The notes beneath the pieces were generated by a model. That model ran no database searches. It saw only the letters and a list, made by a program, of their open reading frames with translations, and was not told the origin of the DNA. A program made the position numbers and the translations under genes. Shown here in pieces: positions 1 through 12,900 of a stretch of DNA of 64,000 nt (position 1 is its first letter; the number at the start of each line of letters is the position of its first letter). Origin of the DNA: Rhea pennata (Eukaryota; Chordata; Aves; Rheiformes; Rheidae); assembly GCF_028389875.1 (NCBI RefSeq), contig NC_084674.1:10883501-10947500 (forward strand), written 5' to 3'.

Positions 1-2814
1 CCTACTCTTCACGTAGCTCTGGCGAATCCAGCTCGGCGACAGGCTTTGCACTCAAACCAGCACTCTTCAAGCCACTGAAGCCAAGAACCACTGAAGCCAC
101 CTGACAATGCCAAGCACTAAGCCTACCCTAACTGGCTGCCACAGACAACTCATATAGCCGACACCGGACAACTCTGACCCGTCTGGGAGACGGGAATGCT
201 GAGGAGGGCAGCACAGTCAGCCCTGCAGAGGGATGAGTACAGACACGGGACAGCAGCAGAGCCACCCTTGCAGTATGCAGTACGTGCCGGGTTTCCTGCA
301 ACATAGCAGTGACTCTGGCTGCACTAGATGACGTTGGGAGGATCCCTCGCAGCTGCGAACATCACCGTGGCAAGCAGGGCTGACCACCCTAGCGCTGGCA
401 GACCGCCGCTCACACTACCATCTCTCAGCTCCAGTCCCCAGTAACACTGAAACAGGCCAGCTACAAAATGATTCCCAGCACTGTAAAAGCTAACCCGGAC
501 TCAGCAACTGCAGGGAAGCTTTCCCAGCTGACCTTCTTTGCCTACAGGGTGAAAACCCCAGAAAGAACAGGAAATGAGCAGCAGCGGCTGCTCCGCACAG
601 GGCCGAGCTAGGTGCCATCTCCTCCGAAGGGTGGCGCAAGGATAACTGCTAAACAGGGTGGCAGCAAGTTCCAAGAAGGGCTCCGCCGGTTTGGGGAAGC
701 ATTCCTTACCCTTTCCCAGACCAGGCCAAGGGAGAGCCAGAAGGGTCAGCGTGTCTGCTTTGACTCTTAGTCACTCCTCCTGGAGAGGTCTGCTACTCTT
801 ATGCCTCACTGGAGGCTGAGCTCCCTCAGGCACTTTGCTGACAGTTATTCCTAACGGAAAACAGGAACCAAGCAGTGCTGAGACTTTGCCTGACTTTTGC
901 CAGAATGCAGATCACAAACTGAGGCCATGCTGGGCACCCCAGGGCTTCCGACAAGTGCAAACAAAGCACAGGTTATTCTGATTGATTTATTCTAATCCTT
1001 GAGACTTTCTCCTGATCTGTAATCAGGAAATGTGCGGCATGGTGGGCTATTCAGCAGCCAAGTGTCCAGGGGCACAAGATTTTTGGCACTGCTATTACAG
1101 TATTAGCTCTGTGGGAGATGCTGTAGAGGAGAGATAGTGAAACTCCCCCGGCTAAATGCCATATATACCTTTGAGAGACACCGGATGAGCTGTGCATTAG
1201 TTTAAAAATATTACACAACACTTCCACAAGCACTGTAAGCTGGGAAAGCCTGGCATTATTGCTAGAAGAGGAGGTACCTCCCTTCTCACCCATGCTCTAT
1301 GTCAGTGCAAGCATCCACATGGCTGCAGGGTGCACCAGATCAGGAACCCATCCAGACTGAAACTGGTTTTTGCCAAATTTGTTTTAGCCTCAATCAGTTC
1401 CCCAACCTCATTCACTACGTGGCTGCACAAATGTTTGTACCGGCCCAAGGAAAGGGTGACCATGGGGACAGGAGCAAGTGGCTGGGGAGAACTGGACCAC
1501 CTTGTCCCACAGCAGCACCAGACCGGGCTAGTTTAAACTGTTCCCTGAACAGCAGCAGCAGGTGCACAATAAGAAGCAGCATGTCAAATGTGACTGGAGC
1601 ATGTTTAGCCCTGAGCAGGGGAAAGGTTCCCTATTTCTGTCCTACAGCATCTCCTCCTCAGTGCTCAAAGGCCTCTTCACTGGATAGCTATGAAGAAGGC
1701 TCTTCTCCCCTCCCATCTTCTGCCTTCCAATGACTTTTGAATCCTCCACATCTTGAACACGTCTGACAACGATACTTCCCTTGTGCAAGCAAATACCTCT
1801 AGCACCTTCTTTTGTTGTCCCCCAAAGGAATTAGAAGTCTTGAAACTTAAACCCATTTCTTATTTCAGTTTCGTGGTGTGCCTGATATGCAGACTGAACA
1901 GGGACAAGCACAGAGCCACCCTAGACAGCCACATGCAACATTTCCATCCTCACGAAAACTACCAGGTCGCTGAAGTACCGCGGTGAGCCCTTCTAGCCGT
2001 GTTGCGTGGGGGGCCCAGCTCCCCCAGACCCTCCTGTGTGGTCTGCCCAGCCTCACACGTTTGGAGAGGGGAAAAGAGCCCGGGAATGAAGCTTCTGCTG
2101 AGCTGCTCTGGGGTCGCAGATCCAGCGCGCACAGCGCAGGCCCACACCATGCAGGCAGAGCACCCACACGCAAGCAGCGGCCCCAGGCCCCTCGGCTCCC
2201 TCCAGCTGTGCCAGGAGGCTCCTGAGCTCAGCTCCAGCCCTGCTGTGACCCACACCCGTCGTGCTGAGCTGCCCCACATGGCCTCACCCAGCCTGCTCTG
2301 CCCTCCTGCCTCCATACCGTCCTGCACCACCTCCAAATCCCCCCAGACTCTGCCCACTTCCACGCTGCCTGTTCCTGCCCTCTTCCACACTGCTTCTCAC
2401 TCGCATGGTACAGTGCCCCCAGCTCCTTCTTGCTGCTCAGTCCTCAGCCGCCGCCCCTCACCCCACACTGCTCTCCCCATGCTGCCCCCCAGGGCTCTTG
2501 CCTCTGCGCGTTTTCTGCCCTCCACCTGCCTATCACCCCCCCACACACTGCCCTCCCTCCTGTTCCTCACCCCACCTTATCTCCGGCCTCTCGCTCCACC
2601 CTGTCCCCCAGGTCCTGCCCCATTGCTGACAGGGCTCCTCATCCCCCTCTGCTCCCCCCACACCGCCGCTCAGCTCCTGCCTCCGCCCCGCCTCTGCCCC
2701 GCAGCTCCTACCATCACCCCGCACTGCCCCCAGCCTCCCCTCCCGGGCCCCGCGCTGCCCCCCGGCTCCCGCCCCGCGCCGCCGCCGCCCGGGCCCCGCC
2801 GCCGCCGCACTCAC
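1..2814 (-). other. Presumed first intron of a minus-strand gene beyond the left edge
   Basis: No convincing coding exon is seen on either strand. The stretch is moderately GC-rich at the left and becomes C-rich and low-complexity towards 2.3-2.8 kb. A CpG island with a minus-strand splice donor (GTGAGT, read on the minus strand at the left side of position 2815) lies at its right end, so it is best read as intron 1 of a minus-strand gene whose later exons lie left of the window. In human, the minus-strand neighbour downstream of LAMB2 is USP19, so USP19 is the expected identity. That is synteny only; none of its coding sequence was found here. Confidence 0.35.
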
Positions 2815-3220
2815 GGCCGCCCCGCCCCGCCCGCCGCTCCGCTCTGTTTTGTTTCGAGCCGAAGTTCCGAGCGGGCCGACTCAGGAGACAGGCCCGAGCC
2901 CGTGACGCACTTCCGGAAACCGGTTCGCGAGACCACGTGACGCAGGAGCGTGGGGGGGGAGTGGTCATGTGACCCGCTCTGGGGCCGGCCGCTAGCCTGG
3001 ACCCCCTCCCCAGGCCGGTGCCTGGCACGGCGGCTCCATGGCAACGACGCCGGCGGTGACGCCATGGCGGCGCCGGCGGGGGCGACCCGCCCCCAAGGGC
3101 GGGCAAGGGCGCGACCCGGCTCCAGGCGCTGCCGGCGGCGTCGCCATGGCAACGGGCGCGGCGGCTTGGCGCGGCCGCGCCAACGGCCGGCGGGCATCGC
3201 CCCGCGGTGTCACCCCCACA
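2560..3220 (-). promoter_or_regulatory. CpG-island promoter of the left-edge gene (USP19 by synteny)
   Basis: Very CpG-rich block. It contains an ETS-type site (cacttccggaa around 2907-2918), a CACGTGAC element near 2934 and GC boxes. A good minus-strand splice donor at 2814/2815 suggests a short non-coding first exon at roughly 2815-2920. The assignment to a minus-strand gene rests on that donor. A divergent plus-strand transcript cannot be excluded. Confidence 0.45.
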
Positions 3221-3239
3221 GGGTCGCCCCACCGCCGAC

Positions 3240-3660
3240 TCCAGCCCACAGTCACCCCTCCGCAGTGTCACCCTGCTGCCGTGACACCCACCTCCAAAGC
3301 AAACCCTCAGCCCCACGCTGTCACTGTCACCTTGCCCTACAGCATGTCACCCAGCCTCACTGTCACCCGCCTCACTGTCACCTACCCTACAGCCAGCCCC
3401 TAGCCCCACAAAATCACCCCCTTGCGGTGTCACCCATCCCACAGCCAACCCCCAGCCCTACAGCATGTCACCCTGCTGCACAGTCACCTTGCCCTACAAC
3501 GGGGCTGTGTGTCAGCCAGCCCCACACTGTCACCCCACCCCACAGCCAAGCCACAGGCTCCAACATGTCACCCTGCCCCACAGTGTCCCACAACAGGACC
3601 CCAGCCCCACACCGCCACCCCCCAGCCCCGCAGCGTGTCCCCGGTCCCCCAGCGCCCCGG
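3240..3660. repeat. Degenerate minisatellite downstream of LAMB2
   Basis: Imperfect tandem array of C-rich units carrying the recurring phrase gtcacc and the words ccccagcccc and cacagcatgtcaccc. It fills most of the interval between the left CpG island and the LAMB2 poly(A) signal. No gene is seen in it. Confidence 0.6.
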
Positions 3661-3719
3661 GCTGGGGCCCGCGGGCAGCCCAGGGCAGCGCAGGGACACA
3701 GGCAGCCTCGTGCTGTAGC

Positions 3720-3725
3720 TTTATT
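3720..3725 (-). promoter_or_regulatory. LAMB2: LAMB2 poly(A) signal
   Basis: TTTATT on the plus strand, which is AATAAA on the minus strand, lies 115 bp past the LAMB2 stop codon. The 3' UTR would be only about 130-140 nt. Confidence 0.75.
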
Positions 3726-3839
3726 CACAGGCGTGAGCAGCACCCTGGGGACCCGGGGCAGCCCGTGCCCGCCACCCCAGCGGCACAGGGGCAGGGACAC
3801 GGCCCCGTGGGGCGGGCGGGGGTCCGGCCGGCGTGGCGC

Positions 3840-6800
3840 TCACTGGCAGGTGTTGTAGATCTGGACTTGCTGGTTGATGGTGGCCAAGATGTCCCTCATC
3901 CTGGCCTCCAGCCCATCCAGCTGGGCTGCCTTGGCGTCCAGCACCCGCTCGTTCTGCTCGTAGGCCTCCTCCAGCACTGCGCAGACGGGGAAGGACGGAG
4001 GTCAACACGGCGCCGCTGGCCCGGCCCCTCGCCCGGCCCCGGCCCCCGCCTCACCTCGGAGCCGCTGGAGCTTGCTCTGCGCCTCGCGCAGCAGCCCGGC
4101 GGCCTCGGCGCGCAGCTGGTCCGCCCGGCTCCCCGCCTGCAGCGCGCCCTGCGCCCGGTGCTGCACCAGCTCCTGCGCCGTCCGGTACCGGTCCCGCAGG
4201 TGCCCCTCCAGCAGCTGCGGCGCGAGAGGGCAGCGTCAGCGCCGCCGCCGCCCCCCAGCCCCGCCGTGCACCCCCCGCCGCAGCCCCTGGCTCGCTTGCC
4301 TGCTTGGCCTCGTCGGCTCGGGCCTGCGCGCCGCCGGCCGTGTCCTCGGCTCGGGCGGCCACCAGGCTGTTGTTGGCTCGCTTCACCTTCAAGGCATCCA
4401 CCTGCCGGTCCAGCAGCCCGACCCGCTCCATGGCACTGGCCAGCTGCTGCTCCGCGTTCGTCATCTGGGCCTGCATCTGGGCACCGGCATCGACACCGTC
4501 AGGGTGCCCATGTGGTGGGGATGGTCACCACCAGGGTGTCCGTGCAGCAGGAACGGACACAGTCAGGGTGTCTGTGCAGCAGGGACAGACACCACCAGGG
4601 TGCCCACAGACCAAGGACAAACACTCAGGGTGTTTGCAGGGATGGACACCGTCAGGGTGCTCATGCTGGGGGGGACAGACACCATCAGCCTGTCCGTGCA
4701 GCAAGGATAGACACTGCTGGGGTGCTCTTAGACCAAGGATCTAAGGACACCATCAGGGAACCCACTCGATGGACAATGACACCATGAGGTTGCCCACATG
4801 GTGGGGACCACTGGCATGAAGGTGTCTCATGGCAGGGATGGACACCACCTGGGTGCCCACGTGGTGGGAATGGATACTGTCAGGGTGTCTGCGTAGCAGG
4901 GACAGATGCCATCAGGTTGCCCATAGACCATAGATGGACACCACCAGGGTACCCACATAGTAGGGCTGGACACCATGAGGTTACCCCTATGGTGGGGACC
5001 GACGGCATAAGGGTGCCCCTGGGCTTGGATGGACACTGCCAAGGTGTCCATGTGCCCGAGACCAACACCATCAGGGCGCCTGGGTGGTAGGGATGGGAGT
5101 CCACCAGTTCCCATGGGACAGAAGCCACGGGGAGCTGGAAAGAGACCCTTACCACACCAAGCGCTCTCTCGCTGTGCTGGATGTCGCTGGTGGCACCACG
5201 GATGGCATGCTCAGCCGTGCCCTGGGCTTGCTGCGCCTCCTCCAGAGCCTGCCGCACTGCCTTGGCCGTGCTCCTCACGCCCTCCGCCTGCGACCTGCAG
5301 CCGGGGTGGCCGCAGCCTCAGCACCTGCTGGGGCCCAGGTCTCTGGCAGGGCTGCGTCCCCCCGGCGCGCATCCCAGCCCCACGCTCACCTGGACCTCTG
5401 CGCATCCTGCAGCAGCTGCCCGGCCTGGCGCACATCGCCGGCCGTCTGCTCCAGGATGGCGTCCACGCTGGCCAGGCCACGCACCCGTGCCTTGATCTCC
5501 TCGGCCAGCCGGTGGATCTGGGCCGGTGAGGCGGGCAGCGACAGCTCCAGCACCCGGCTGGCCACCACCTCGATGCTCTCGGGGTCGGCCCCCTCCTCTG
5601 CGGGCAGGAGCCGTCAGTGCCATGTGGTGCTCCGGGGCAGAGGGGCGCAGGGTCGCGGGCGCCCGGGAGGCGCAGGTGGACAGGGGAGGTGGTGCCAGGC
5701 AGCGGGGAGGGCAGCGTGGGGCAGGGAGGGCAGGGGGACAGGGGCAACGGGGAATTGGAGGGCAGTGCTGGGGCTGTGCTGCGCGATGCTGTGCAGGGTT
5801 GTACAGTCCACGGGCAGTGCAGGGGCCGCGCGGTGCCACGCGGTGCCATGCAAGGCAGTGCGGTGCCATGCAGCGCCGGGCAGGGGCCGCCGGCCCCCGC
5901 TGCATGCCGCCACTCACGGCTCAGGAAGGCCTTGACGTGGCTGATGAGCTCCCGCAGCTCCTTGTTGGAGCGCTCCATGCGGGCCCTGGTCTGGTTTGCC
6001 TTGTCCAGAGCTGCCTGTGCCCGGAGCCGGGCCTCATCCGCCTTCCCCTTGGCCTCGGCCACCTGGGCAGGGGCCAGAGACCCTCAGCGCCCGACGGGCT
6101 CGGCCGCGCAGCCCAGTGCCCGCCGGCCCCGCGGCACGCACCTTGTGGGAGAGCTGGGCCACGTCGCCGGCGGCCCGCTGCAGCTCCTCCCGGGTATGGC
6201 GTGCCCGGTCCAGCGCGCTGTCAGCCGTGGACACGGCCCCGCCGCAGCTCAGTCCCCCGCAGCGCTGTCCCCCGTCCTCGTCCCGGCACCCAGCTCCTCC
6301 GCAAGGGCTCTCGGAGCAGGGCGCGTCGGCTGCAGCCCCGCACACCTGGAAGGGAGCGCAGGCTCGAGGAGGCTCTGGGCACCGTCCTCGGTCCCTGCCC
6401 CGTGCCCCTCACCTTCTCGTTGAGCGGCTGCAGGCTCAGCGCCTGTGCCCGTGCCGCCAGCTCCGTCAGCGCCCACCGGCTGGCTGCGTTGTGCCGGTTG
6501 AAGTCGTCCCGGCGGCTGGCCAGGAGCTGCTCTGCGCGGCGCCGCGTGGCTGCCGAGGCGCTCGCGGGGCCGTGGGTGGCACTGTCTGCACGGCGCTCGG
6601 CCTCCTGCGACTCCGCGTGGGACTGGTGGATGCTGTCGTAGGCGCCTGGGGGGGCGGCACGGGAGTTGTGAGACCCCCGGCCACAGCCCTGCTGCCCCGA
6701 TGCGGCCCCCCGGCACGGGGCTCCCGACTTCCTCACCGAGGAAGTTGGAGGTCTTGAGGGTGTGCAGCCGCTGGCCCAGCTCCTGCACGCTGTGGTTGAG

Positions 6801-6921
6801 GGCGCGGGCGCCCCGGTCCACGGTGCTCAGCACATGGCTGGCGTTGAAGTTGGCGTCCTGTGCGGCCGTCAGCTCGCCCTCCAGCCGCGTCAGCCTCTCC
6901 GTGGCCTCCCCGATCTGCTGC
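3840..6921 (-). other. LAMB2: LAMB2 exons 25-33: coiled coil and beta knob
   Basis: Exons: 6737-6921, 6413-6645, 6142-6345, 5918-6062, 5390-5597, 5153-5294, 4300-4476, 4055-4214, 3840-3976, residues 1277-1806. Heptad-rich helix assembles with alpha and gamma chains. Exon 27 carries the six-Cys beta knob (about residues 1417-1455). Exon 28 contains an LRE tripeptide ([10 protein letters not shown]), the motif described as a motor-neuron adhesion site in rodent LAMB2. Exon 31 is followed by a GC donor (CAG then gcaagc at 4299-4294). Stop TGA is 3840-3842. Confidence 0.9.
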
Positions 6922-9900
6922 CTGCGAGGCAAAATGGGTGAAAACCCGCTGCCAGGGCCACCCTGGGGACCCGCGCCCAGCGCTGGCGCTCACCGCAGCC
7001 AGTCCACGGTGCGCATCAGGTGGGTGGCAGTGGCCGCTGTGGCGTTGCGGGCAGCGACGACGGCCTGCGCGGAGGCCAGGCTCTCCTGCAGCCGGCGGAA
7101 GGTGCCCTCGAAGGCGCCGGCAGTGCCGGTGTGCTGCAGCAGGCTGGCCCGCTGCGCCAGCGCCCGGGTGCGAGCAGCCAGGTCCTGCACCACGCGGTCC
7201 CAGTCCCCGAAGCAGGGGTGGCAGGGCTGGCAGGCGGGGAAGGCGCCGGCAAAGCCCCGGGCGCACTGGTCGCAGCGGACGCCTGAGACGCCAGGCCGGC
7301 AGTCACAGTGCCCGCTGCCGCGGTGGCACTGGGTGCTGGCAATGCCGCGGGGGTCGCAGTCGCAGGCTGCGGGGAGAGCAGGGCACCTGCAGCCTCGCCG
7401 CGGCGGGGGAGCCATTCCCCCCACGGCAGCCCCGGCTCTCACCTCGGCACTTCTGCTGTGGGTCACCCCAGTGGTTCTCCTGGCAGTCAGCGCAGGTCCG
7501 GCCGCCGAAGCCCGGCTGGCACGAGCACTGCCCCGTGAACTGAAACAGGGAGGCTGAGGCTGGCACCGGTGCTGGGCGCCCCGGCACCCCCGCCACCCGT
7601 CCCCAGGGTGTCTCACCTGGTTGCAGGTGGGCACCAGGGCGTGCTGGGGGTGGCAGGCACAGGGTTCGCAGCCCTGCCCGCTGCCCAGGTTCCAGAAGTT
7701 GGGGCTGCAGCGGTCACAGCTCTGACCCTCCACGTGGGGCAGGCAGCGGCACTGCCCACTGCGCCCATCGCACTGGCACTGCTGCGGCCCACAGGTGCTG
7801 GGGTCGGTGCCCAGTGCATTGCAAGAGCAACCTGCAAACGGATAGGTGCTGAGTACCGAGTGGGGATGGGACAGGGATGGGAGTGGGGATGAGAGTGGGG
7901 ATGGGATGAGGAAAGGATTGGGGCAGGGATGAGGAAAGGATTGGGGCAGGGATGAGATTGGGGCAGGGATAGGATGGGGAAGGTGATGGAAAAGGGATGG
8001 GGGCAGGAGCAAGGCAGGGCCACAGGCACTCCCCCCCCACAGCGTGCATGGGCAGGGGGCGGCTGTGGGCGTGCAGGGTCCCTGGGGCCGGGCCGGGCCG
8101 TGCAGTGGAGCTGGAGGCAGGTCTGCAGGCAGCGCAGGTACTCACGCCTGCAGCTGTGCCGCGTGGCGTCCCCGTAGTAGCCGGGCTGGCACTCTGCGCA
8201 GTGGGGCCCCGCCGTGTTGTAGAGGCAGCGCAGGCAGCGCCCTGTGCGCCGGTCGCAGGCGTCCGGGTCGGTCATGTCAATGTTGTTGTGGCACTGGCAG
8301 GGCAGGCAGCGCCCACCAAACTGCAGCGGGTCCCCGTAGTACCCGGGCGCGCACTCGTCACAGCGGGGACCTGCTGGCACAGCGAGCTGGGCAGTGCCGG
8401 GAGCTGGGGCAGGGCACCCCTGGCCGCCCTCGGGGCTCCCCAATGCCAGCACCCACCTGTGTACCCAGGGCTGCAGTGGCAGACGACTTGTTGGGAGTGC
8501 CCATCCTGGTGGCAGGAGGTGGCGAAGTGGCGGCTGCTGCCGGGTCCCTCGGGGCAGGGGCAGGGCCGGCAGTGCTGGCCCGAGCCCAGCGCCGGGTTCC
8601 CAAAGTGCCCGGCCGCGCACCTGGGGACAGGCGGTGAGCGGGAGCCTGAGCTGCCGGTGGCACCGTGCCCCAGCCCGCGGCGCCCCACTTACCGCTGGCA
8701 CCTCTCGCCGTCCGTGTGGTCGCGGCAGCGCAGGCAGGCGCCGGTGCGGGGGTCGCAGTCCTCGGCGTGCCCGTTGCACTGGCAGGGCCGGCAGGCCGGG
8801 AAGCCCCAGTGGCCCGGCTGGCAGCGGTCGCAGCGCAGCCCGTGGGCGCCCTCGCGGCAGGCGCACTGCCCCGTGGTGCTGTCGCAGATGCTGCTCACCG
8901 ACCCCTCGCTGCTGCACTGGCACGCTGCGAGGCAGGGCGCTGAGAGCGTCGGCGCTGGGGCCGCCGCCGCCGAGCGTCCCTCCCCGCGCGTCCCCGCGGA
9001 GCCGCCCGGCTCCTCCTCGGGGCACTCACCTCGGCACCCGCCAGGCACGAAGCCGAAGGTTCCCAGGGAGCAGCGGTGGCAGCGGCGCCCCACCACGTTG
9101 GCTTTGCACTGGCACTGCCCGCCCTGGGGCCGGCACTCGGCGCTGAGCGAGCCCTGGGGGTCGCAGAGGCAGGCTGCGGGCAGAGCGTGGCGTGAGCGCG
9201 GCGGCCCCACGGCCACGGGGCGCGAGCGCGCGTGCGGGGCCGTACTCACGCAGCGCCCCGTCGTGCAGGACGGCCGACATGCTGCTGAGAAGGCTGGAGC
9301 ACGGCTCGGCCACAGGCGACTGCCCCACGGCGTGGAAGTGCTGGGCGCAACGGTACCGCTCAAAGGTCTCCCGACGCCCCGCGGCGCTGGGGTCGCCTGC
9401 GATGAACATCTCCAGGGAGGAGTAACGGGGCAGGAGCACCAGCTGGGGGAGACAGGGAATCGGGACACCCCCCTCATCTCTCCCCTCACCTCCCATGGGT
9501 GCATCCCGTGCGCAACCCAGCTGCCCCACATGCACCCTGCGCAATGCCCAGCCTGCTCCACGCTGCACCCCGTGCACCAATCAGCCACCCTGTGCACCCT
9601 CCCTGGCCCCCACAGCCAGGTGCCCCCCGGGGACGCCCCTCACCGAGTCGATGAGCACGCTGGCGGAGGGCGGCTCTTGCCGGGCTGCAGCACAGCCCAG
9701 CTCCAGGCGGAGGGTGTAGGAGACGCCCTTCTCCAGGCAGACGGGCTGGGGCAGCACCACGTACCTGCGGGGCAGCAGAAGGCAGGCACGGGCAGATGGG
9801 TTCCCCCTGCCCCCTCCGGCTCCCCGGGCAGCTCGGCCCGGCCCCGGCGGGGCGCTCACCTCGCGCCGGACGGGAGGCTGGCGGAGAGCTGGTCGTCGGC

Positions 9901-12900
9901 CGGGATGGTGTTTCCACAGGGGCTGCTGGCGGAGACGGGGCTGGGGCGCAGCACCCGCAGCCTAACCTCCTTCCAGGGCTCCGGGTGCTGCAGGCAGAGA
10001 ACAGGGCAATCGCCGCCCCGAAAGCCTCGCCGGCCCGCGATGATCGCGGCCCCTCGGCCGGGAACGCGGCTCAGCCTCCCCGGCCCGGCTCACCTGGGGC
10101 TCGTAGCGGATGACCACGTCGTACTCCATGGAGAAGGGCACGTTGCCCACGTGAAACTCCACCGAGCTGCCCTCCGTCACGCGGGCAAACCCCCTCCCCG
10201 TCCACGAGGCCGGGCGGCCCGCGGGGGGCTCGCGCTCCACCACCGAGCCCTGGTGCGAGGGGCAGTTGTGCGATGCGACCCCGCAGGGTGCCATGGCCGC
10301 AGGCATCGCTCCCCTCTGCTGCAGGGCAGGGTGCCTACGAGCCTGGGCACCTGCAGCTCCCCGCAGTGCCCAGCTTGCCCGGGGGCGGCTCTGCCCCTCA
10401 CCTGCTGCAGCCGGGCATCCTCAGCCTCGTAGGTGTAGTGGTCCAGGTTGATGTGGTAGAAACCGGGCTCCACCTGGCCACACCGCCGTCCCACCATGTG
10501 GCTGCGGCACCGGCACTGCCCCGTCTCCGCAGCACACCTGGCACGCCGACGGCACTGTCAGCACCGAGCCCTGGCGCTGCATGCTGGCAGGGTGCCCCGC
10601 CGCTGCCCCCAGCCCCAAACTTACAGGTTGTCTCGGGCGCCTCCCACGTCGCAGTCGCAGGGCTGGCACCCCGGGAGGTCGTGGCTCAGTGCCCAGTGCT
10701 CGGGCTGCAGGGAGCGAGAGCGTCAGCGAGCGCCCGGCTCCGGCGCCATGCCCCCGAGCACCGCGCACGGCCGCCGGGCAGCTGCGCAAGCAGCCCCACT
10801 CACCAAGCACTGGTCACAGTTGCGCCCGGTCACCAGCCGCTTGCAGAGACAGTCGCCGCTGACGGGGTCGCACCGGCTGCCCTCGGCCACGGTGCCGCGG
10901 GGGTCACACTGGCACCCTACGCAGAGAGCCAGCCGTGTCCGGCAAGGCCAAGCCATACGCCGAGCCCCGGCGGGTGCCCCAGAGCCTGCGGGAGCCAGCG
11001 CCGCCGGCGGTACCTACGCTGGCAGCCCTGCGGGTTGGCGGCACTGAGCCCGAAGAAGCCGGGCTTGCAGCGGTCGCAGCGGGGGCCCTGCACGTGCTCC
11101 TTGCAGCGGCACTGCCCCGCGAGGAGCCCCCGGGCCGGGTCGTCGGCAGCGTCGCACAGCCCGCCGTCCAGCGAGCCCTCGGGGTCGCAGTCGCAGGCTG
11201 CGGGCGCAGGCAGCGTCAGCATCCGTGGCCGGCCGCGCACCCTCGGGCGCCTGCCCGGGCACCCCAGCACACCCAGCCCCACCTCGGCACACCGCAGGGT
11301 CCCGCAGGTCCTTGCTGGGGTCCTTGTAGTAGAAGGGCTTGCAGAGGTGGCAGCGGCGGCCCATGGTGTTGTGCTGGCAGCCGTCGCACACGGCCCCGCT
11401 CGCGTTCCCCGTGGCCAGGTACACGGCCATGTCGAAGTGGCACCGCCGCGAGTGCTCGTTGCAGTCGCACCCTGCGGGGCCGGCACCGCGGGGGGGCATG
11501 CAGCACCCCGACCCCGGCCCCCAGCCCCGGCACGCAGCACCCCGACCCCGGCATGCAGCACCCCGACCCCGGCCCCCAGCCCCGGCACGCAGCACCCTGA
11601 CCCTGGCACGCAGCACCCCGACCCCCCGCCCCGGTATGCAGCACCCTGACCCCGACCCGCAGCCCCAGCACGCAGCACCCCGACCCCAACCTCATCATGC
11701 AGCACCCCGACCCTGACCCGCAGCCGCAGCACCCTGACCCCAAACTCAGCACGCAGTGCCCCAGCTCCAAACCCCACATGCAGCACCCCAGCCCCAACCC
11801 CCAAACCCAGCATACAGCTCCCTGACGCCAACTCCAAATCCAGCCTGCAGCACCCAAATCCCACCAAACCCTGGTGCAGCCCCCAGGACCCCCCAAAACC
11901 AAACTGTGGCATGCAGCACCCTCAATCCTCAAGGCCCTTTGAACCACGGCATGCAGCACACCGAATCCCAAGCACAGCTTGCAGGACCCCACGCCCCCAA
12001 ACATGGCCTGCAAGATCCCCAAACTGGCCTCCAAACCACAGCCCGGCACGCAGCACCCCCAAGCCCCCTGGCACAGCGCAGCCTGCCAGACCGTGCCAGG
12101 GTCCCAGCGCCGGGCGCCCCGCGCCAGCAGCACTCACGGCGGCAGGCGTTGGTGCTGGTGCCCTGCGCCGGGCGCCAGGGCAGGTCGTGGTAGAAATCCT
12201 CGCAGCGCTCGCAGTTGAGGCCCTGCGTGTGGTGCTTGCAGACGCAGCGACCGTGCACCTGCCGGGACACAGCGGTGAGGGGCACGGGACCGGGAATCCA
12301 GGCTGCCCAGCTCCAGTGCGGCACCGCGGCGGAGCGTGCGGGGCCGGGCTCGCCCTACCATGCCGGCGGCGGCGGCGGGGGCCCCGCTGAGCGGGGCGCA
12401 CTCCGAGGCGTGCCCGTAGCAGAAGCAGTTGCCGCGCAGCACCAGCTCGTAGAGCGCGTAGTAGTACTTCTCGCGGATCTCCCGCCGCGAGTCCAGCAGG
12501 TTGTCGCCCAGCGTGTGCAGCTTGGTGAAGTTCACCCGCAGGTTGGTGACGCGCAGCAGGTCTGGCATGGGGGGAGAGCAGTGTCAGCGCCGGGTGTTGC
12601 ACGCCCAGCTCCGGCAGCGTGCGGCCCGCACGGGGTGTGCGTGGCTGGGCTGGGCTGGGCTGTGCGCGGCTGCGCACCATCAGCCTGGGTGATGCCCGGC
12701 TGTGCAACACCCGCCCGGGCCGTGCACGCGGTCCTGGCTCTGCACAGTCCCAGGCGGGAGAGGGGCTGGGAGCTCCCCAGAGCAGAGGTTTCCCCTAGGG
12801 AAGGGCAGGTCTGGGGGCCCGGGGGCGCCGCTGCTCGGGGTGCGCGTGGGGCAGCACTGTGCATGGTGGGCGCAGCCTCGCGCTGCCCCGGCTCCCCGGC

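Noticed and set aside
1299-1733. 144-codon plus-strand frame
   Set aside because: No recognisable domain, unsupported by splice or promoter signals, and in a presumed intron.
7997-10432. 811-codon plus-strand open frame
   Set aside because: Antisense shadow of LAMB2 exons and introns; GC-rich sequence lacks stop codons and the translation is low-complexity.
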